A stretch of DNA of 64,000 nt from Nesterenkonia natronophila (GTDB taxonomy: Bacteria; Actinomycetota; Actinomycetes; Actinomycetales; Micrococcaceae). Location of the stretch: assembly GCF_003595215.1 (NCBI RefSeq), contig NZ_QYZP01000001.1, forward strand, positions 868,001 through 932,000, read 5' to 3'. This document shows positions 8,153-16,500 of this stretch, piece by piece. The notes beneath the pieces are model-generated. The model saw only the letters and a list, made by a program, of their open reading frames with translations, searched no databases and was not told where the DNA came from. A program made the translations under genes and the position numbers. Every line of letters begins with the position of its first letter. The stretch's first letter is position 1.

Positions 8153-10135
8153 ATGGTTAAACGTTTGGTCATGGGCGCAGAAGTCGCCCAGAAGGCAATC
8201 CGCAGTCTGTCCGCGATCCCAGCTGCCGACACAGCGCTGGCGCGCGCTGTAATCGGGGCCGACCGCATGCTGGCACCCGGCAATGCGACGGACTTGAGCC
8301 CAAAGAAATCCGCGCTTGGGTCCTTCCGAGAAAAGGTCGCTACGGTCCTCTTCGAGGCCAACCGCGGCGGGGCCATGAAACTGCTCGATCAACTGGACCC
8401 GGAGACCATCAATGATGCGGCCACTTTGGAACACTTGGCGCTGCGCTTCACCAAACTCAAGGAGTACTCCGCAGCCCGTCTGCTGCGTGAACGTGCCGCA
8501 GTCCTGGAACCAGAAAACCCGCTGAGGTGGGTCGCGCTCTCCAGGTCGCTGCAACGCAACTCCTGGGGTGCAGTCGTGCACGACCCCGTCGCCGGGCTGG
8601 AACACGGCCCTTCTGCTGACACCGCCGCTGCACGGGATGCTCTGGCCAACGCCCAGCAGATTGCTCCAGATAACGCCAGCGTCCTCCACGAACGCGGCAA
8701 ACTCGAGTTTGCTGGCGGGGACTGGACCACCGGGTTGAGCCTGATGCGCGACGCCGCAGAGATGGAACCGAAAGCTCAATGGTGGAGTGACCTGGCAGCC
8801 GCCTACCGAAAACCCCACGTCGCCGAACTGGACAAGTCGTTCGATGCCTACGAGCGTGCCCTGCAGCTGAAGCCCAGCAGCCCCACCGCGTTCAGAGGAC
8901 TGCTGCTGATGGGGTGCCGCGCCGACCAGGACTGGGCGCGACTCTGGCGCAACGCCGAACGCTTCGAAGGCGCCCGCACACGCCGGGGCCGGGGCACACG
9001 CCTGGGGCTGATGACAGTCCTACGCCCGATGTTCGCCGACGGTGCTGCCGACGCAGACATCAGTGCTGCACTGGTGCGACTGAAGGTGGCCGCAGTCAAA
9101 GGACACCGACTCTCCTGGCCCACCACCAGCCTGCTGATCTACCGGCTGCACTTCGCCCAGCGTATGCAACCCGGTTTCGCGCTCCGACGCCACCAGGCTG
9201 AACGCACCATCGCCTGGTTGGGCACCGCCAGCGCCGCCCATAGCAGACACCGGCAGAAACTGCTCTCTGCGCTGCTCTACCTGGAGCGATATGAGGAGGC
9301 GCAGCAGCTGATCGACCCCATGCCCTGGGAGCCGAGCAGCACCCCGGAGCGGCACCGCCTGGAAAAGATGGCCGCCGACGTGCATCTCATCCAGGGCCGC
9401 CCCGCACCTTTGGTGGACTACGCCAGAGCGCGGGCCCAGGACCTGCCGCTTCCCAATGAGGAGACATTCCGCAGCCTCATCGCCGGCCAGCGGGTAGCCG
9501 TCGTCGGCCCCGCTGATACCGGAGACCGGCTCGGGGAGATGATTGACTCGTACGATGTGGTCATCCGGCCCCGGTTGATGACCGAGTTCAATGACGACGA
9601 CGCTGCCCGCCTAGGCAGCCGCACCGACATCAGCTATTTCTCCGGTCGCGACCTCACCGACTTCATGCCCGTCGCCCGCGATGCCGTAGACAGTGGAGAA
9701 CTGAAAATGGTGGTCGGGCGAGGCTTAAGCATGAGCAGCTTCACTGATGAGCAGCCGGATTGGCTCCGGTTCTACCGGCATGACTTCTCACTGGGCTTCC
9801 ATGGACCACCCATGGGAATCGGTCGCATTCTCTATGACGTCCTGCAGTTCGAACCGGCCCAGATCGGCCTGTTCAACATCGACTTCTTCACCGGGCAGAC
9901 CGCCTTCGGCGCCGGCTACCGCGAAGACAAGGACTCCGGCCTCGGGCCTTATTCCATCGTCAACGAAATCCTCCTCGCCCACGACCTGGTGTTCGAACAC
10001 CGCCTCACCAAAGCAATCGCCGCCTCCGGGGTGCTCACCGGCCATGGCGTGGCCGGCGACGTGATGGGCTTGAGCGAAGCGGACTACCTGCAGAGCCTCA
10101 CAGAATCTCCAGCCCTAAGAACGCGCATCAGGTGA
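8153..10135 (+). CDS. TPR-like protein with C-terminal GT29 (sialyltransferase)-like domain
   Basis: A 660-residue protein. The N-terminal two thirds are alpha-helical with TPR-like repeats (for example residues about 80-270: KEYSAARLLRERAAVLEPEN, AYERALQLKPSSPTAFRGL). From residue 447 the chain changes to RVAVVGPADTGDRLGEMID followed by SYDVVIRP, which resembles the large sialylmotif of GT29 sialyltransferases. IGLFNIDFF (about residue 570) and GHGVAGDVM near the end resemble the small-motif region. The predicted role is glycosyl transfer to a surface glycan, possibly from a CMP-sugar made by the nearby synthetase; this is inference from motif shape. There is no signal peptide or membrane segment. 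It lies 4 bases before a paralogue. Confidence 0.7.
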   Translation: MVKRLVMGAEVAQKAIRSLSAIPAADTALARAVIGADRMLAPGNATDLSPKKSALGSFREKVATVLFEANRGGAMKLLDQLDPETINDAATLEHLALRFTKLKEYSAARLLRERAAVLEPENPLRWVALSRSLQRNSWGAVVHDPVAGLEHGPSADTAAARDALANAQQIAPDNASVLHERGKLEFAGGDWTTGLSLMRDAAEMEPKAQWWSDLAAAYRKPHVAELDKSFDAYERALQLKPSSPTAFRGLLLMGCRADQDWARLWRNAERFEGARTRRGRGTRLGLMTVLRPMFADGAADADISAALVRLKVAAVKGHRLSWPTTSLLIYRLHFAQRMQPGFALRRHQAERTIAWLGTASAAHSRHRQKLLSALLYLERYEEAQQLIDPMPWEPSSTPERHRLEKMAADVHLIQGRPAPLVDYARARAQDLPLPNEETFRSLIAGQRVAVVGPADTGDRLGEMIDSYDVVIRPRLMTEFNDDDAARLGSRTDISYFSGRDLTDFMPVARDAVDSGELKMVVGRGLSMSSFTDEQPDWLRFYRHDFSLGFHGPPMGIGRILYDVLQFEPAQIGLFNIDFFTGQTAFGAGYREDKDSGLGPYSIVNEILLAHDLVFEHRLTKAIAASGVLTGHGVAGDVMGLSEADYLQSLTESPALRTRIR

Positions 10136-10139
10136 GCCC

Positions 10140-11816
10140 GTGGCAGTAAGTCTCCACGGCCTGCGCTGGAAGATCGCGGCCGCTGCACTCTTCACCAGGA
10201 CCGCCCGGCGGCTTGGGCGCATCCCGGCCAGCGCTTGGCTTATCCGCAATACCGCAGCGCGTCTGCAGCCGCGCGACCAGGAAGCCACCGGAACCTACCG
10301 GGGGATTGCTGCGGATCTGCTCACCCGCACTCTGCCCGCAGACGAGCAAGCTGACGGGATCACCTATGATCCTGTGGCCGGGCTCGTTCCCGGCACGCCT
10401 GTTGAACGCCCCAGACCGATCGACTTAGCCGCGCGCGCGATAAACTCACCCTCAGCAGGGAACCATCTGGCTGCCGCCGCAGCTCACCGCAAACCCTACG
10501 TCTCCGACCTCAGCGCTGCCGTGAACCACTACGAGCAGGCGTTCGCCGTCAACCCCAAAGACCTGCGAGCGGTGGAGGGGGCGCTGACCATCGGAGCGCG
10601 GACTCACTACGACTGGCCCCGCATCTGGAATGTGGTGCAGGTCCTGACACCACGACGTGGGCCGTTGCGCGCAGGCACCGGCTTCTGGGATGAACTCTCA
10701 CGCATCTTCGCCCAGGCCCCGGGCCCGCACGCCGTGCAATGTGCAAAGACGATGTTGGAGGATCACCGGGGTGAGCTTCCCAGCCTGCATCAGCTGCTTC
10801 TGGAAGCCATCGCGGCACGGATGCAGTTCCTCGGGGAGTTCGCCGTCGGATTCCAGGTCCGGGAGGCCGCTGCGCGCAACCGGGTCAAGGAGCTCGCAGG
10901 GATCCCCCTAGAATCCGGGATCTGGCTCAAACACCTGCTGGGCGCCTACGCCTACCTTGAAGACCACCAATGGCTCCGCGCCACCGCAAAGACACCCCCC
11001 GTAGACCGCTCCGACCCGCGCACGCGCCTCCACGCCCAGAAGCTGCACGCTGATGCCGCCCTGATCATGGGCGACGCCGCCCCGTTGCAGGGGCACACCC
11101 TGGACCGCCGGCACACTATGAGACTGCCTGGTGAGGAGGGAATGAGCGAATTGGTTGAGGGCAAGCGGATCGCCGTCGTCGGACCATCCTCCGGTGACGG
11201 ACTGGGAGAGCTCATTGAGTCATTCGACGTGGTGGTACGCACTCGCCACGCCCCCGCAGGGACCTACGAGCACGCAGGTGGACGCACCGACATCGCCTAC
11301 TACGCCGGGCGGGACCTGCTGCGGGACTTCGCGGAAATCTCCGCAGCCGCCGAATCCGGAACCTTCCAGCGGGCTGTGACCCGGCCGTTCTTTGTTGAGG
11401 CACCCAGCCTGCAGAAATGGCCACAGTGGCTGCGGCCTGCACGGTTCGAACAAGGGTTGTACTTCCGCGGAGCACCGATGGGCCTGCAGCGCATCGTCTA
11501 CGACCTGCTGCAGTTCCAGCCAGCAGAGCTCGCTGTGTTCAATGCGGACCTCTACGCCGGAGAGACCTTCGCCGCCTCCGGGTACCGGGCAAGCTACTCC
11601 GCCTTCGGTCCCCACAATCAGACCAACGACGTAGTGATCATGCACGACCTCGCCTACGAATTCCGCTGGACAGCCCGCCTCCACCAGGCCGGTCTCATCA
11701 CTGCTCACGGCACCACCGCTGAGGTCCTCAGCCTCAGTGAGAATGACTACCTGAGCCGCCTTGAATCCGGCCCTCTGGGCGTTGGCTCCAAGGCGCGGGA
11801 GGGAGGAGTTTCATGA
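10140..11816 (+). CDS. Second TPR-like protein with GT29-like C-terminal domain
   Basis: A 558-residue paralogue of the preceding gene, starting 4 bases after its stop. The helical N-terminus retains a repeat resembling TPR (YVSDLSAAVNHYEQAFAVNP, residues about 120-139). The C-terminal domain begins at residue 343 with RIAVVGPSSGDGLGELIE, then SFDVVVRTR, GRTDIAYYAGRDL, FRGAPMGLQRIVYDLLQF and ITAHGTTAEVLSL, each with a counterpart in the first copy. The N-terminal region is about 100 residues shorter. The pair probably arose by tandem duplication and could act as two transferases of different acceptor specificity; function is inferred. The GTG start is used because it is the first after the upstream stop. 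Confidence 0.7.
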   Translation: MAVSLHGLRWKIAAAALFTRTARRLGRIPASAWLIRNTAARLQPRDQEATGTYRGIAADLLTRTLPADEQADGITYDPVAGLVPGTPVERPRPIDLAARAINSPSAGNHLAAAAAHRKPYVSDLSAAVNHYEQAFAVNPKDLRAVEGALTIGARTHYDWPRIWNVVQVLTPRRGPLRAGTGFWDELSRIFAQAPGPHAVQCAKTMLEDHRGELPSLHQLLLEAIAARMQFLGEFAVGFQVREAAARNRVKELAGIPLESGIWLKHLLGAYAYLEDHQWLRATAKTPPVDRSDPRTRLHAQKLHADAALIMGDAAPLQGHTLDRRHTMRLPGEEGMSELVEGKRIAVVGPSSGDGLGELIESFDVVVRTRHAPAGTYEHAGGRTDIAYYAGRDLLRDFAEISAAAESGTFQRAVTRPFFVEAPSLQKWPQWLRPARFEQGLYFRGAPMGLQRIVYDLLQFQPAELAVFNADLYAGETFAASGYRASYSAFGPHNQTNDVVIMHDLAYEFRWTARLHQAGLITAHGTTAEVLSLSENDYLSRLESGPLGVGSKAREGGVS

Positions 11817-12565
11817 TTCGCGTCATCTGCGTTCGGCACGGTGAGACGGAATGGAACCGATCCCACCGACTGCAGGGCCAGTCAGAGGTCGCGCTCGCAG
11901 CATCGGGCCTTCAGCAGGCCCGCGCAGCCGGGCTCTACGTCCGGGGGCAACATCCTCAGGCCGGCTACGTCTCTCCGCTGAAGCGCACCCATGCCACGTT
12001 CGCCGAGTTCGGTCTGGGGTTCGACCCCGTGGAGGACCCGCGGCTGGTTGAGCAGACCCTTGGTACCTGGGAGGGGATGAAGACCGCTGCCGCCAAGAGC
12101 GAATACGCCGAAGAGTACATCGCATGGAAGAAGGGCACCGGCACCCCGCCCGGGGGAGAGCACCCCAGTGCAGTGGTGGGCCGGATGAAAGCCGCCTTCT
12201 TCTCGATCGTGCGAAACGCGGCCGACATCGCACCGACCGCGTCAGTGGACACCGATTATGACCTGCGCACTGTGGTGATCGTCTCCCACGGCACGTCCAC
12301 CAAGGCGTTGCTGGAAGGACTGGGGCTGATCGACCGTTCGCATGTCATCTCCCTCACCGCGGCGGCCATCAGCGTGATCGATGTGCCCCTGCACGGAGGG
12401 CCCTTGTCTTCCTCCCTGCCCCAAGGCGGGACACAGGTATACGGCGGACCAGAAGAGGAGGCTCAGGTAATCCGGCAGCTGAGCGATGAGCAGATTGAGG
12501 CGTACGCCAAACTCAGGATGTACAACCTCTCCCCAGAGGTGCTGGAAGCGGCGGCAGGCGGCTAA
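11813..12565 (+). CDS. Histidine phosphatase family protein (phosphoglycerate mutase-like)
   Basis: A 250-residue member of the histidine phosphatase superfamily. The phospho-acceptor motif VRHGETEWN lies at residues 7-15, the second arginine region SPLKRTHATF follows, a glutamate region LGTWEGM is at about residue 83, and the second histidine is in VVIVSHGTSTKALLEGLG. Such enzymes dephosphorylate small sugars or other metabolites. The start overlaps the stop of the second GT29-like gene by 4 bases (ATGA), so it is translationally coupled and may remove phosphate from a sugar precursor of the same pathway. It converges with the TagD-like gene, whose stop overlaps its own by 4 bases. The substrate is not predictable. 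Confidence 0.85.
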   Translation: MIRVICVRHGETEWNRSHRLQGQSEVALAASGLQQARAAGLYVRGQHPQAGYVSPLKRTHATFAEFGLGFDPVEDPRLVEQTLGTWEGMKTAAAKSEYAEEYIAWKKGTGTPPGGEHPSAVVGRMKAAFFSIVRNAADIAPTASVDTDYDLRTVVIVSHGTSTKALLEGLGLIDRSHVISLTAAAISVIDVPLHGGPLSSSLPQGGTQVYGGPEEEAQVIRQLSDEQIEAYAKLRMYNLSPEVLEAAAGG

Positions 12566-13116
12566 CGGCTGGGGGGACGCGGAAATCGTCGGTCCGGAGT
12601 TGATCCCAGCGAGCGCAGTTGAGCAGTGCTGGGCGGCGGGGGAGTGAAAGCAGGCGGCACCGGCTTGCGCTTTTCCGCCTCCTCGGCGGCTTGGTCCTCA
12701 CGCATGTATTCGATCGCTTCAAACAACAGGTCCCGGCGGATCTCCGAGGTCGAGGTTCCCTCGGTGCGCGGCAGGTATTCCACGTCGCAGTGCTTCCGCA
12801 GGTATTCGAAACGCGGAGAGTTGGCCCAGTCGGACCCCATGACTACCAGGTCTATATCGTGCGTCCCCACGTCCCGGCTTTTCTGCTCCCAGCTCTCTTC
12901 CGGGATGACCAGGTCCACGTAGCGGATGGACTCCAGCATGATCTTGCGCACCTCAAATGGGTGATAGCTTGGCTGCTTTCCCGGCTTCGCCTCATTGAAC
13001 TCATCGGTGGAGAGGCCCACCACCAAGTAGTCCCCCATTGCCTTGGCGCGCTGGAGCAGGTGAATATGACCCCAGTGCAGTAAGTCGAAAGTGCCGTAGG
13101 TGAGAATGCGCTTCAT
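12562..13116 (-). CDS. tagD: Glycerol-3-phosphate cytidylyltransferase-like protein, copy 1
   Basis: A 184-residue nucleotidyltransferase. The first 130 residues match TagD: TYGTFDLLHWGHIHLLQRAK contains the HxGH CTP-binding motif, VVMGSDWANSPRFEYL is the substrate region and RTEGTSTSEIRRDL holds the second nucleotide motif (ISTSxIR type). The C-terminal 50 residues are a proline-rich extension absent from copy 2 at 19708-20187. The predicted product is CDP-glycerol for a wall polymer. The start is 12 bases after the stop of the GvpL-type gene, so this copy appears to be the last gene of the gas vesicle operon, an odd placement. Confidence 0.85.
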   Translation of the reverse strand: MKRILTYGTFDLLHWGHIHLLQRAKAMGDYLVVGLSTDEFNEAKPGKQPSYHPFEVRKIMLESIRYVDLVIPEESWEQKSRDVGTHDIDLVVMGSDWANSPRFEYLRKHCDVEYLPRTEGTSTSEIRRDLLFEAIEYMREDQAAEEAEKRKPVPPAFTPPPPSTAQLRSLGSTPDRRFPRPPSR

Positions 13117-13128
13117 GAATACGATTGC

Positions 13129-13935
13129 CTAGACGCTACCCGTTTGGCCCTGAGCGGTGACAAGCCCTGCGTCGATGTCCACAAAGGAGTACGGCGGCCA
13201 TGGCCCTAGGAACCGGATCTGGGCCGAGGGTGTTTCCTCCTGGATCTGGGTCAGTTCCGCCCCCAGCTGTGAGGTGTGTGCTGAGTCCACCAGGCAGGCC
13301 GCCGTGAGCACTGAGACGGCACCTTCGGGACGCTGGGTGGTGGCGTAATCCTGGAGCTGCTGGCACTGGGCGGCGATTCGCGATCGGTACTCAGGGTAGA
13401 GCCGGTCTGCCGCCGTCTCGGTGAGCTGCTTCTGCACCTTCTGCAGGCGTTTCTCCAGCAACCTGCGCACACCAGGAGCCTTACCCTCCAGATCGGCCTT
13501 CAGTGCGGTGACCTCGGGCTCGTTCTGCGAGAAATGGTCAGTATCGAGGTTGATTTCAACGCGCAGCTCGGAGGTGCCGGCCAGATCGTTGAGTCTCTGC
13601 ATGAGCTCCTCACCAGTGTCCTGCAACCAGCGGCGCAGCTGGTCCGTGGCAGTAGCGCCGGACTCCTCCGAACCGCGGGCGATCACATTGAACGACACCG
13701 GCAGCACACTGGGGGCCTGGTTCCAGCACTGATCGATCACGTCGCTGTGCTCCAACACCCAGCGCTTGACGTCGTCGTCCGGGCCCTCATATGGGCTGCT
13801 GTGGTGAGTATGCACCACCGCAGAAACGAGGTCAGCGTCCACTGTGTGCAGCGGACTGCCGTCGATTCCGGTGATTGTGGGAGCTGGGCTGCCCCCGGGA
13901 ATGATGGCGTAGACGTAGAGCGTCGCTCCGCTCAT
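13129..13935 (-). CDS. gvpL: Gas vesicle protein GvpL/GvpF family (distal copy)
   Basis: A 268-residue GvpL/GvpF family protein. The N-terminus ATLYVYAIIPGG starts the ferredoxin-like fold typical of the family. A central helical segment (LLEKRLQKVQKQL) follows, and the C-terminal IRFLGPWPPYSFVDID is a strong family signature matching the [13 protein letters not shown] of the second copy at 16501-17256. GvpF/L proteins are minor shell or assembly proteins. The ATG at 13935 is preferred over an upstream start because it overlaps the GvpK stop by 4 bases (ATGA), implying translational coupling. Confidence 0.9.
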   Translation of the reverse strand: MSGATLYVYAIIPGGSPAPTITGIDGSPLHTVDADLVSAVVHTHHSSPYEGPDDDVKRWVLEHSDVIDQCWNQAPSVLPVSFNVIARGSEESGATATDQLRRWLQDTGEELMQRLNDLAGTSELRVEINLDTDHFSQNEPEVTALKADLEGKAPGVRRLLEKRLQKVQKQLTETAADRLYPEYRSRIAAQCQQLQDYATTQRPEGAVSVLTAACLVDSAHTSQLGAELTQIQEETPSAQIRFLGPWPPYSFVDIDAGLVTAQGQTGSV

Positions 13936-14255
13936 GTGCTCTCTTTCTGAGCTTCCTGAGCCCACCGTTGCGGGTTGATGAGTTTGTCGACGACCTCATT
14001 GACGACGTCGTCCAAGCCTCGGTGCAGATCCATCACCGAATCTGTGATCCCGTGATCGGCCTTTATCTGGTCCATCGCTTCATCGAGCTCCAGAAGCGCT
14101 TCACCCAGCCGGTTCTGCTCCTCCTCGGTCAGGTCACCGCCTTCCATGCGGCGGACCGCCTGGGTCTCCAAAGCCTCCTGGATGACTTCAACCAGGGTGA
14201 CGACCAGAGTGAGAACTCCATGTTTGAGGCTCTCCTCATTCACCTGCAGTGCCAC
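13932..14255 (-). CDS. gvpK: Gas vesicle protein GvpK
   Basis: A 107-residue GvpK-type protein: N-terminal hydrophobic helix HGVLTLVVTLVEVIQEALE, the family block GGDLTEEEQNRLGEALLELD and the C-terminal DLHRGLDDVVNEVVDKL. GvpK is required for gas vesicle formation in several species, with an unclear biochemical role. It overlaps the end of the upstream GvpA-family fusion gene by 20 bases and the start of the GvpL gene by 4 bases, so it sits in a tightly coupled operon. Confidence 0.9.
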   Translation of the reverse strand: MALQVNEESLKHGVLTLVVTLVEVIQEALETQAVRRMEGGDLTEEEQNRLGEALLELDEAMDQIKADHGITDSVMDLHRGLDDVVNEVVDKLINPQRWAQEAQKEST

Positions 14256-15216
14256 TGGTCACCTCCTGGCTCTTCTCGGGCTGCTTGCCCAGCGCTTGCT
14301 GCCACCGGTCCAAGTCAGGACTGGCCACGCGGATGTCACCGCGGTCGGTCTCTAGGCGCAGCACCTGCGCATAGTCTGTGGGGTTGGTGTGCTTCTCCGG
14401 GTGAACCGCCTTCAGCTGGCTGGGTTCGATCCGCAGCGAGGGACGATTGTCCATGGGTGATTTCCAGGTCAGCAGGCCCTCTGGAGTCAGGGTGGCCCTC
14501 CCGCCGCGCCACATCGCCCCCTGGGCGAAGGATTCTAAGTACCACATGGTGCCATTCATTGTAGGCCCCTCATCTTCGGTGGCGGCTGTGCCGGTTGCTG
14601 AGGCCTCCGGGAGCTGACGCTGCTTACGGATCAACGAGAGCAGGTGCTTGGCGTCCAGGGCCGATATTGTGGTGTCGCTGCCATCACGGAGCACTACCTT
14701 CAGCCGGAGTCGTTCTTCACCGCCGATGGATGACTCCGTGAACGATTCGACGCTGGTGATCGCGTCCAGGTCGGCCTGCCACAGAGTCTCGGCAGGATCG
14801 CGTCTGTGAATGATGAGCCGTTTGTTGGTGAGGTACGCCCTGCCGGGCCGCCAGGTTCCATAGAAGTCATCCTGATAATGGCTGGCAGCCATCGCCGCGA
14901 CGACCTCCTCGCCTTCGGCCATGGGCAAGTGGCGGGTGAGGGAACGCTGCACCCAGGCGCGGGTCTGTTCGTCCCACTGGCGCATCATGCCGTATTCGAT
15001 CATCGTCTCGATACCCGCGATGGTGGCGCGGAGATTGATGCCGATCAGCGGCACATCGGCCACTGAGATGATCAGGTCCAGGTTGAGGTGCACACCTTTG
15101 TTCAGCAGCACCTCCAGCAGGTCAGGGAGGGTGGCACCCGGGTCCCGCGTAGGCTGCATGGCGGAGGACTGTTCCACAGCGGAGCTGCGGGGTGGTGTCA
15201 GGTCTTTGTCAGCCAC
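14236..15216 (-). CDS. GvpA-family protein fused to two GRAM/PH-like domains
   Basis: A 326-residue fusion. Residues about 30-75 are a GvpA/GvpJ-type shell domain (LPDLLEVLLNKGVHLNLDLI then SVADVPLIGINLRATIAGIE). Residues about 102-200 look like a bacterial PH/GRAM domain, with WRPGRAYLTNKRLIIHRR as the hallmark strand pair. Residues about 222-312 form a second, weaker copy (GRATLTPEGLLTWKSP, then LRIEPSQLKAV). GvpJ-type proteins are usually minor shell components of 100-150 residues, so this is far longer. The extra domains may bind shell, membrane or partner proteins; that is inference. It starts 6 bases after the preceding gas vesicle gene. It might correspond to GvpJ, but I do not assign the symbol. 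Confidence 0.8.
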   Translation of the reverse strand: MADKDLTPPRSSAVEQSSAMQPTRDPGATLPDLLEVLLNKGVHLNLDLIISVADVPLIGINLRATIAGIETMIEYGMMRQWDEQTRAWVQRSLTRHLPMAEGEEVVAAMAASHYQDDFYGTWRPGRAYLTNKRLIIHRRDPAETLWQADLDAITSVESFTESSIGGEERLRLKVVLRDGSDTTISALDAKHLLSLIRKQRQLPEASATGTAATEDEGPTMNGTMWYLESFAQGAMWRGGRATLTPEGLLTWKSPMDNRPSLRIEPSQLKAVHPEKHTNPTDYAQVLRLETDRGDIRVASPDLDRWQQALGKQPEKSQEVTSGTAGE

Positions 15217-15222
15217 GGACCA

Positions 15223-15663
15223 TCACTTACTGGACGCGGCTTCAGAGTCAGTCTCTGACTCTGAGGTCTCCTCCGCGGACTCGAGTTCGGCCGTACCGTT
15301 CTGTTCGAGGCGCTTGGAGTACGCCGACTGCCAACCGCACCAGGGGCAGTACTCGTCCATCAGCTGCTTCAGCGGTGACCGCTTGGCACACTCCGGGCAG
15401 GTTTCCTTCTGCTCGATCGCTTCCTTCCACGCCACGGTCTCGCGGTCTGTCCCCGCGGGGAAGTCAAGACCAAATTTGGCCGCAGTCTCAAAAGAGGCAA
15501 GTGCTGCTCGGATGCGGATCCCTAACAGCTCCACACCGGCAACGGAGACCATGATGTCGGCGTTGAGCACCAGACCCTTGTCCAGAAGTGTTTCCACCAC
15601 CTGCAGGAGGGTCCCTTCGCGGCTGCGTTGGGGTTCCATCGCTTCGCCGGGCTGTTTGGCCAT
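15223..15663 (-). CDS. GvpA-family protein with C-terminal zinc ribbon
   Basis: A 146-residue protein. Residues about 17-65 form a gas vesicle shell domain (LLQVVETLLDKGLVLNADIM, then VSVAGVELLGIRIRAALAS). Downstream, Cys89-Pro-Glu-Cys92 and Cys106-Pro-Trp-Cys109-Gly, 13 residues apart, form a CxxC-CxxC zinc-ribbon pattern. The tail is acidic and Ser/Glu-rich. It is the second of three GvpA-family proteins in this operon and may correspond to the GvpS or GvpJ minor component of actinobacterial clusters; the symbol is left open. A likely ribosome site is present 58 bases after the GvpO stop. Confidence 0.82.
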   Translation of the reverse strand: MAKQPGEAMEPQRSREGTLLQVVETLLDKGLVLNADIMVSVAGVELLGIRIRAALASFETAAKFGLDFPAGTDRETVAWKEAIEQKETCPECAKRSPLKQLMDEYCPWCGWQSAYSKRLEQNGTAELESAEETSESETDSEAASSK

Positions 15664-15721
15664 TTTCTGTAAGTCCTCCGAGTGTGGATGTTCGCTCTAT
15701 GGGCAGTTCTGGAAGAGCGGC

Positions 15722-16240
15722 TCAGGCGTCGGGGCGTCCCCGCACGTAGCGATTGATCCTCTCATAGCTGAGCAGCTCACCGGAGCTGTCCAGGTCTATA
15801 TCGTATTCAGCAAGTAGGTCAGAGGTGCTTGGCACGCGCTCCGCCTCGAGCACTTCCAGAGTCACGTGCCAGCCGTCATCGCTTTTCTTGACACCGATGA
15901 CAGACTCTGGCGCCCTCCCTGTCAGCGTGCTGAACTGTTCGATGGCCTTCTTGCTGGCGCTCACGGCGCCGAGACGAGATGACCTCTGTGGTGAGGAGGA
16001 TGACTTAGCGGATGAGCTCGACGACGAGCCCTCGCTGGCCTTCCCACTCGTCCGGCGCGCCCCGTTGGATGACCCACTCGAAGAGCCCTGAGAACTGCTG
16101 CGGCTCTTCTGGGCTGTGCTGCTTGAGCTGCCCGAGCTGCTGGATGAGCTTGAGGCGCTGGCTTTCTTCCGGGGCCGCTGCTGGCTCGTGCTCTCCTCGG
16201 ACTTGGTGCTCTTCTTAGTATCTGAGTCGCCGTCACTCAC
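15722..16240 (-). CDS. gvpO: Gas vesicle protein GvpO
   Basis: A 172-residue protein. Residues 1-93 are a serine-rich, low-complexity and probably disordered region with basic patches. Residues about 94-170 are the GvpO domain: AIEQFSTLTGRAPESVIGV, then DGWHVTLEVLEAERVPSTSD and ELLSYERINRYVRGRPD. GvpO is required for gas vesicle formation in haloarchaea and is standard in actinobacterial clusters. The start is GTG, 11 bases after the GvpG stop. The serine-rich half is longer than usual and its reverse strand gives spurious open frames. Confidence 0.9.
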   Translation of the reverse strand: MSDGDSDTKKSTKSEESTSQQRPRKKASASSSSSSSGSSSSTAQKSRSSSQGSSSGSSNGARRTSGKASEGSSSSSSAKSSSSPQRSSRLGAVSASKKAIEQFSTLTGRAPESVIGVKKSDDGWHVTLEVLEAERVPSTSDLLAEYDIDLDSSGELLSYERINRYVRGRPDA

Positions 16241-16251
16241 AGTGTCTCTCC

Positions 16252-16494
16252 TTAGGTTTGTCTGCGTCGTGTGGACTCCATGAGGCGAGCTACCAGCTCA
16301 CGCTCCAACTCGGAAGCTTCCTCTGGGTCCAGATCCCCCGAGCTGCGGGCTGCCTCCACATCGCGGAGCTGCCGCCTGATGCTGCCCGGATCGTAATGTT
16401 GCCGCTCAGCCTCTTGGTAGATCTGCTCGGCCACCCACACTGTGCCGCGCAGTGGTGCTAAGGGTGCGGTGAACAGCGCGGAGAACAGACCCAT
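16252..16494 (-). CDS. gvpG: Gas vesicle protein GvpG
   Basis: An 80-residue protein with the GvpG N-terminus MGLFSALFTAPLAPLRGTVW, where a short hydrophobic segment is followed by VAEQIYQEAERQHYDP and a charged helical C-terminus (EEASELERELVARLMES). GvpG proteins are small accessory proteins required for vesicle assembly. It lies 6 bases after the stop of the first GvpF-type gene. Confidence 0.9.
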   Translation of the reverse strand: MGLFSALFTAPLAPLRGTVWVAEQIYQEAERQHYDPGSIRRQLRDVEAARSSGDLDPEEASELERELVARLMESTRRRQT

Positions 16495-16500
16495 GGTGGT

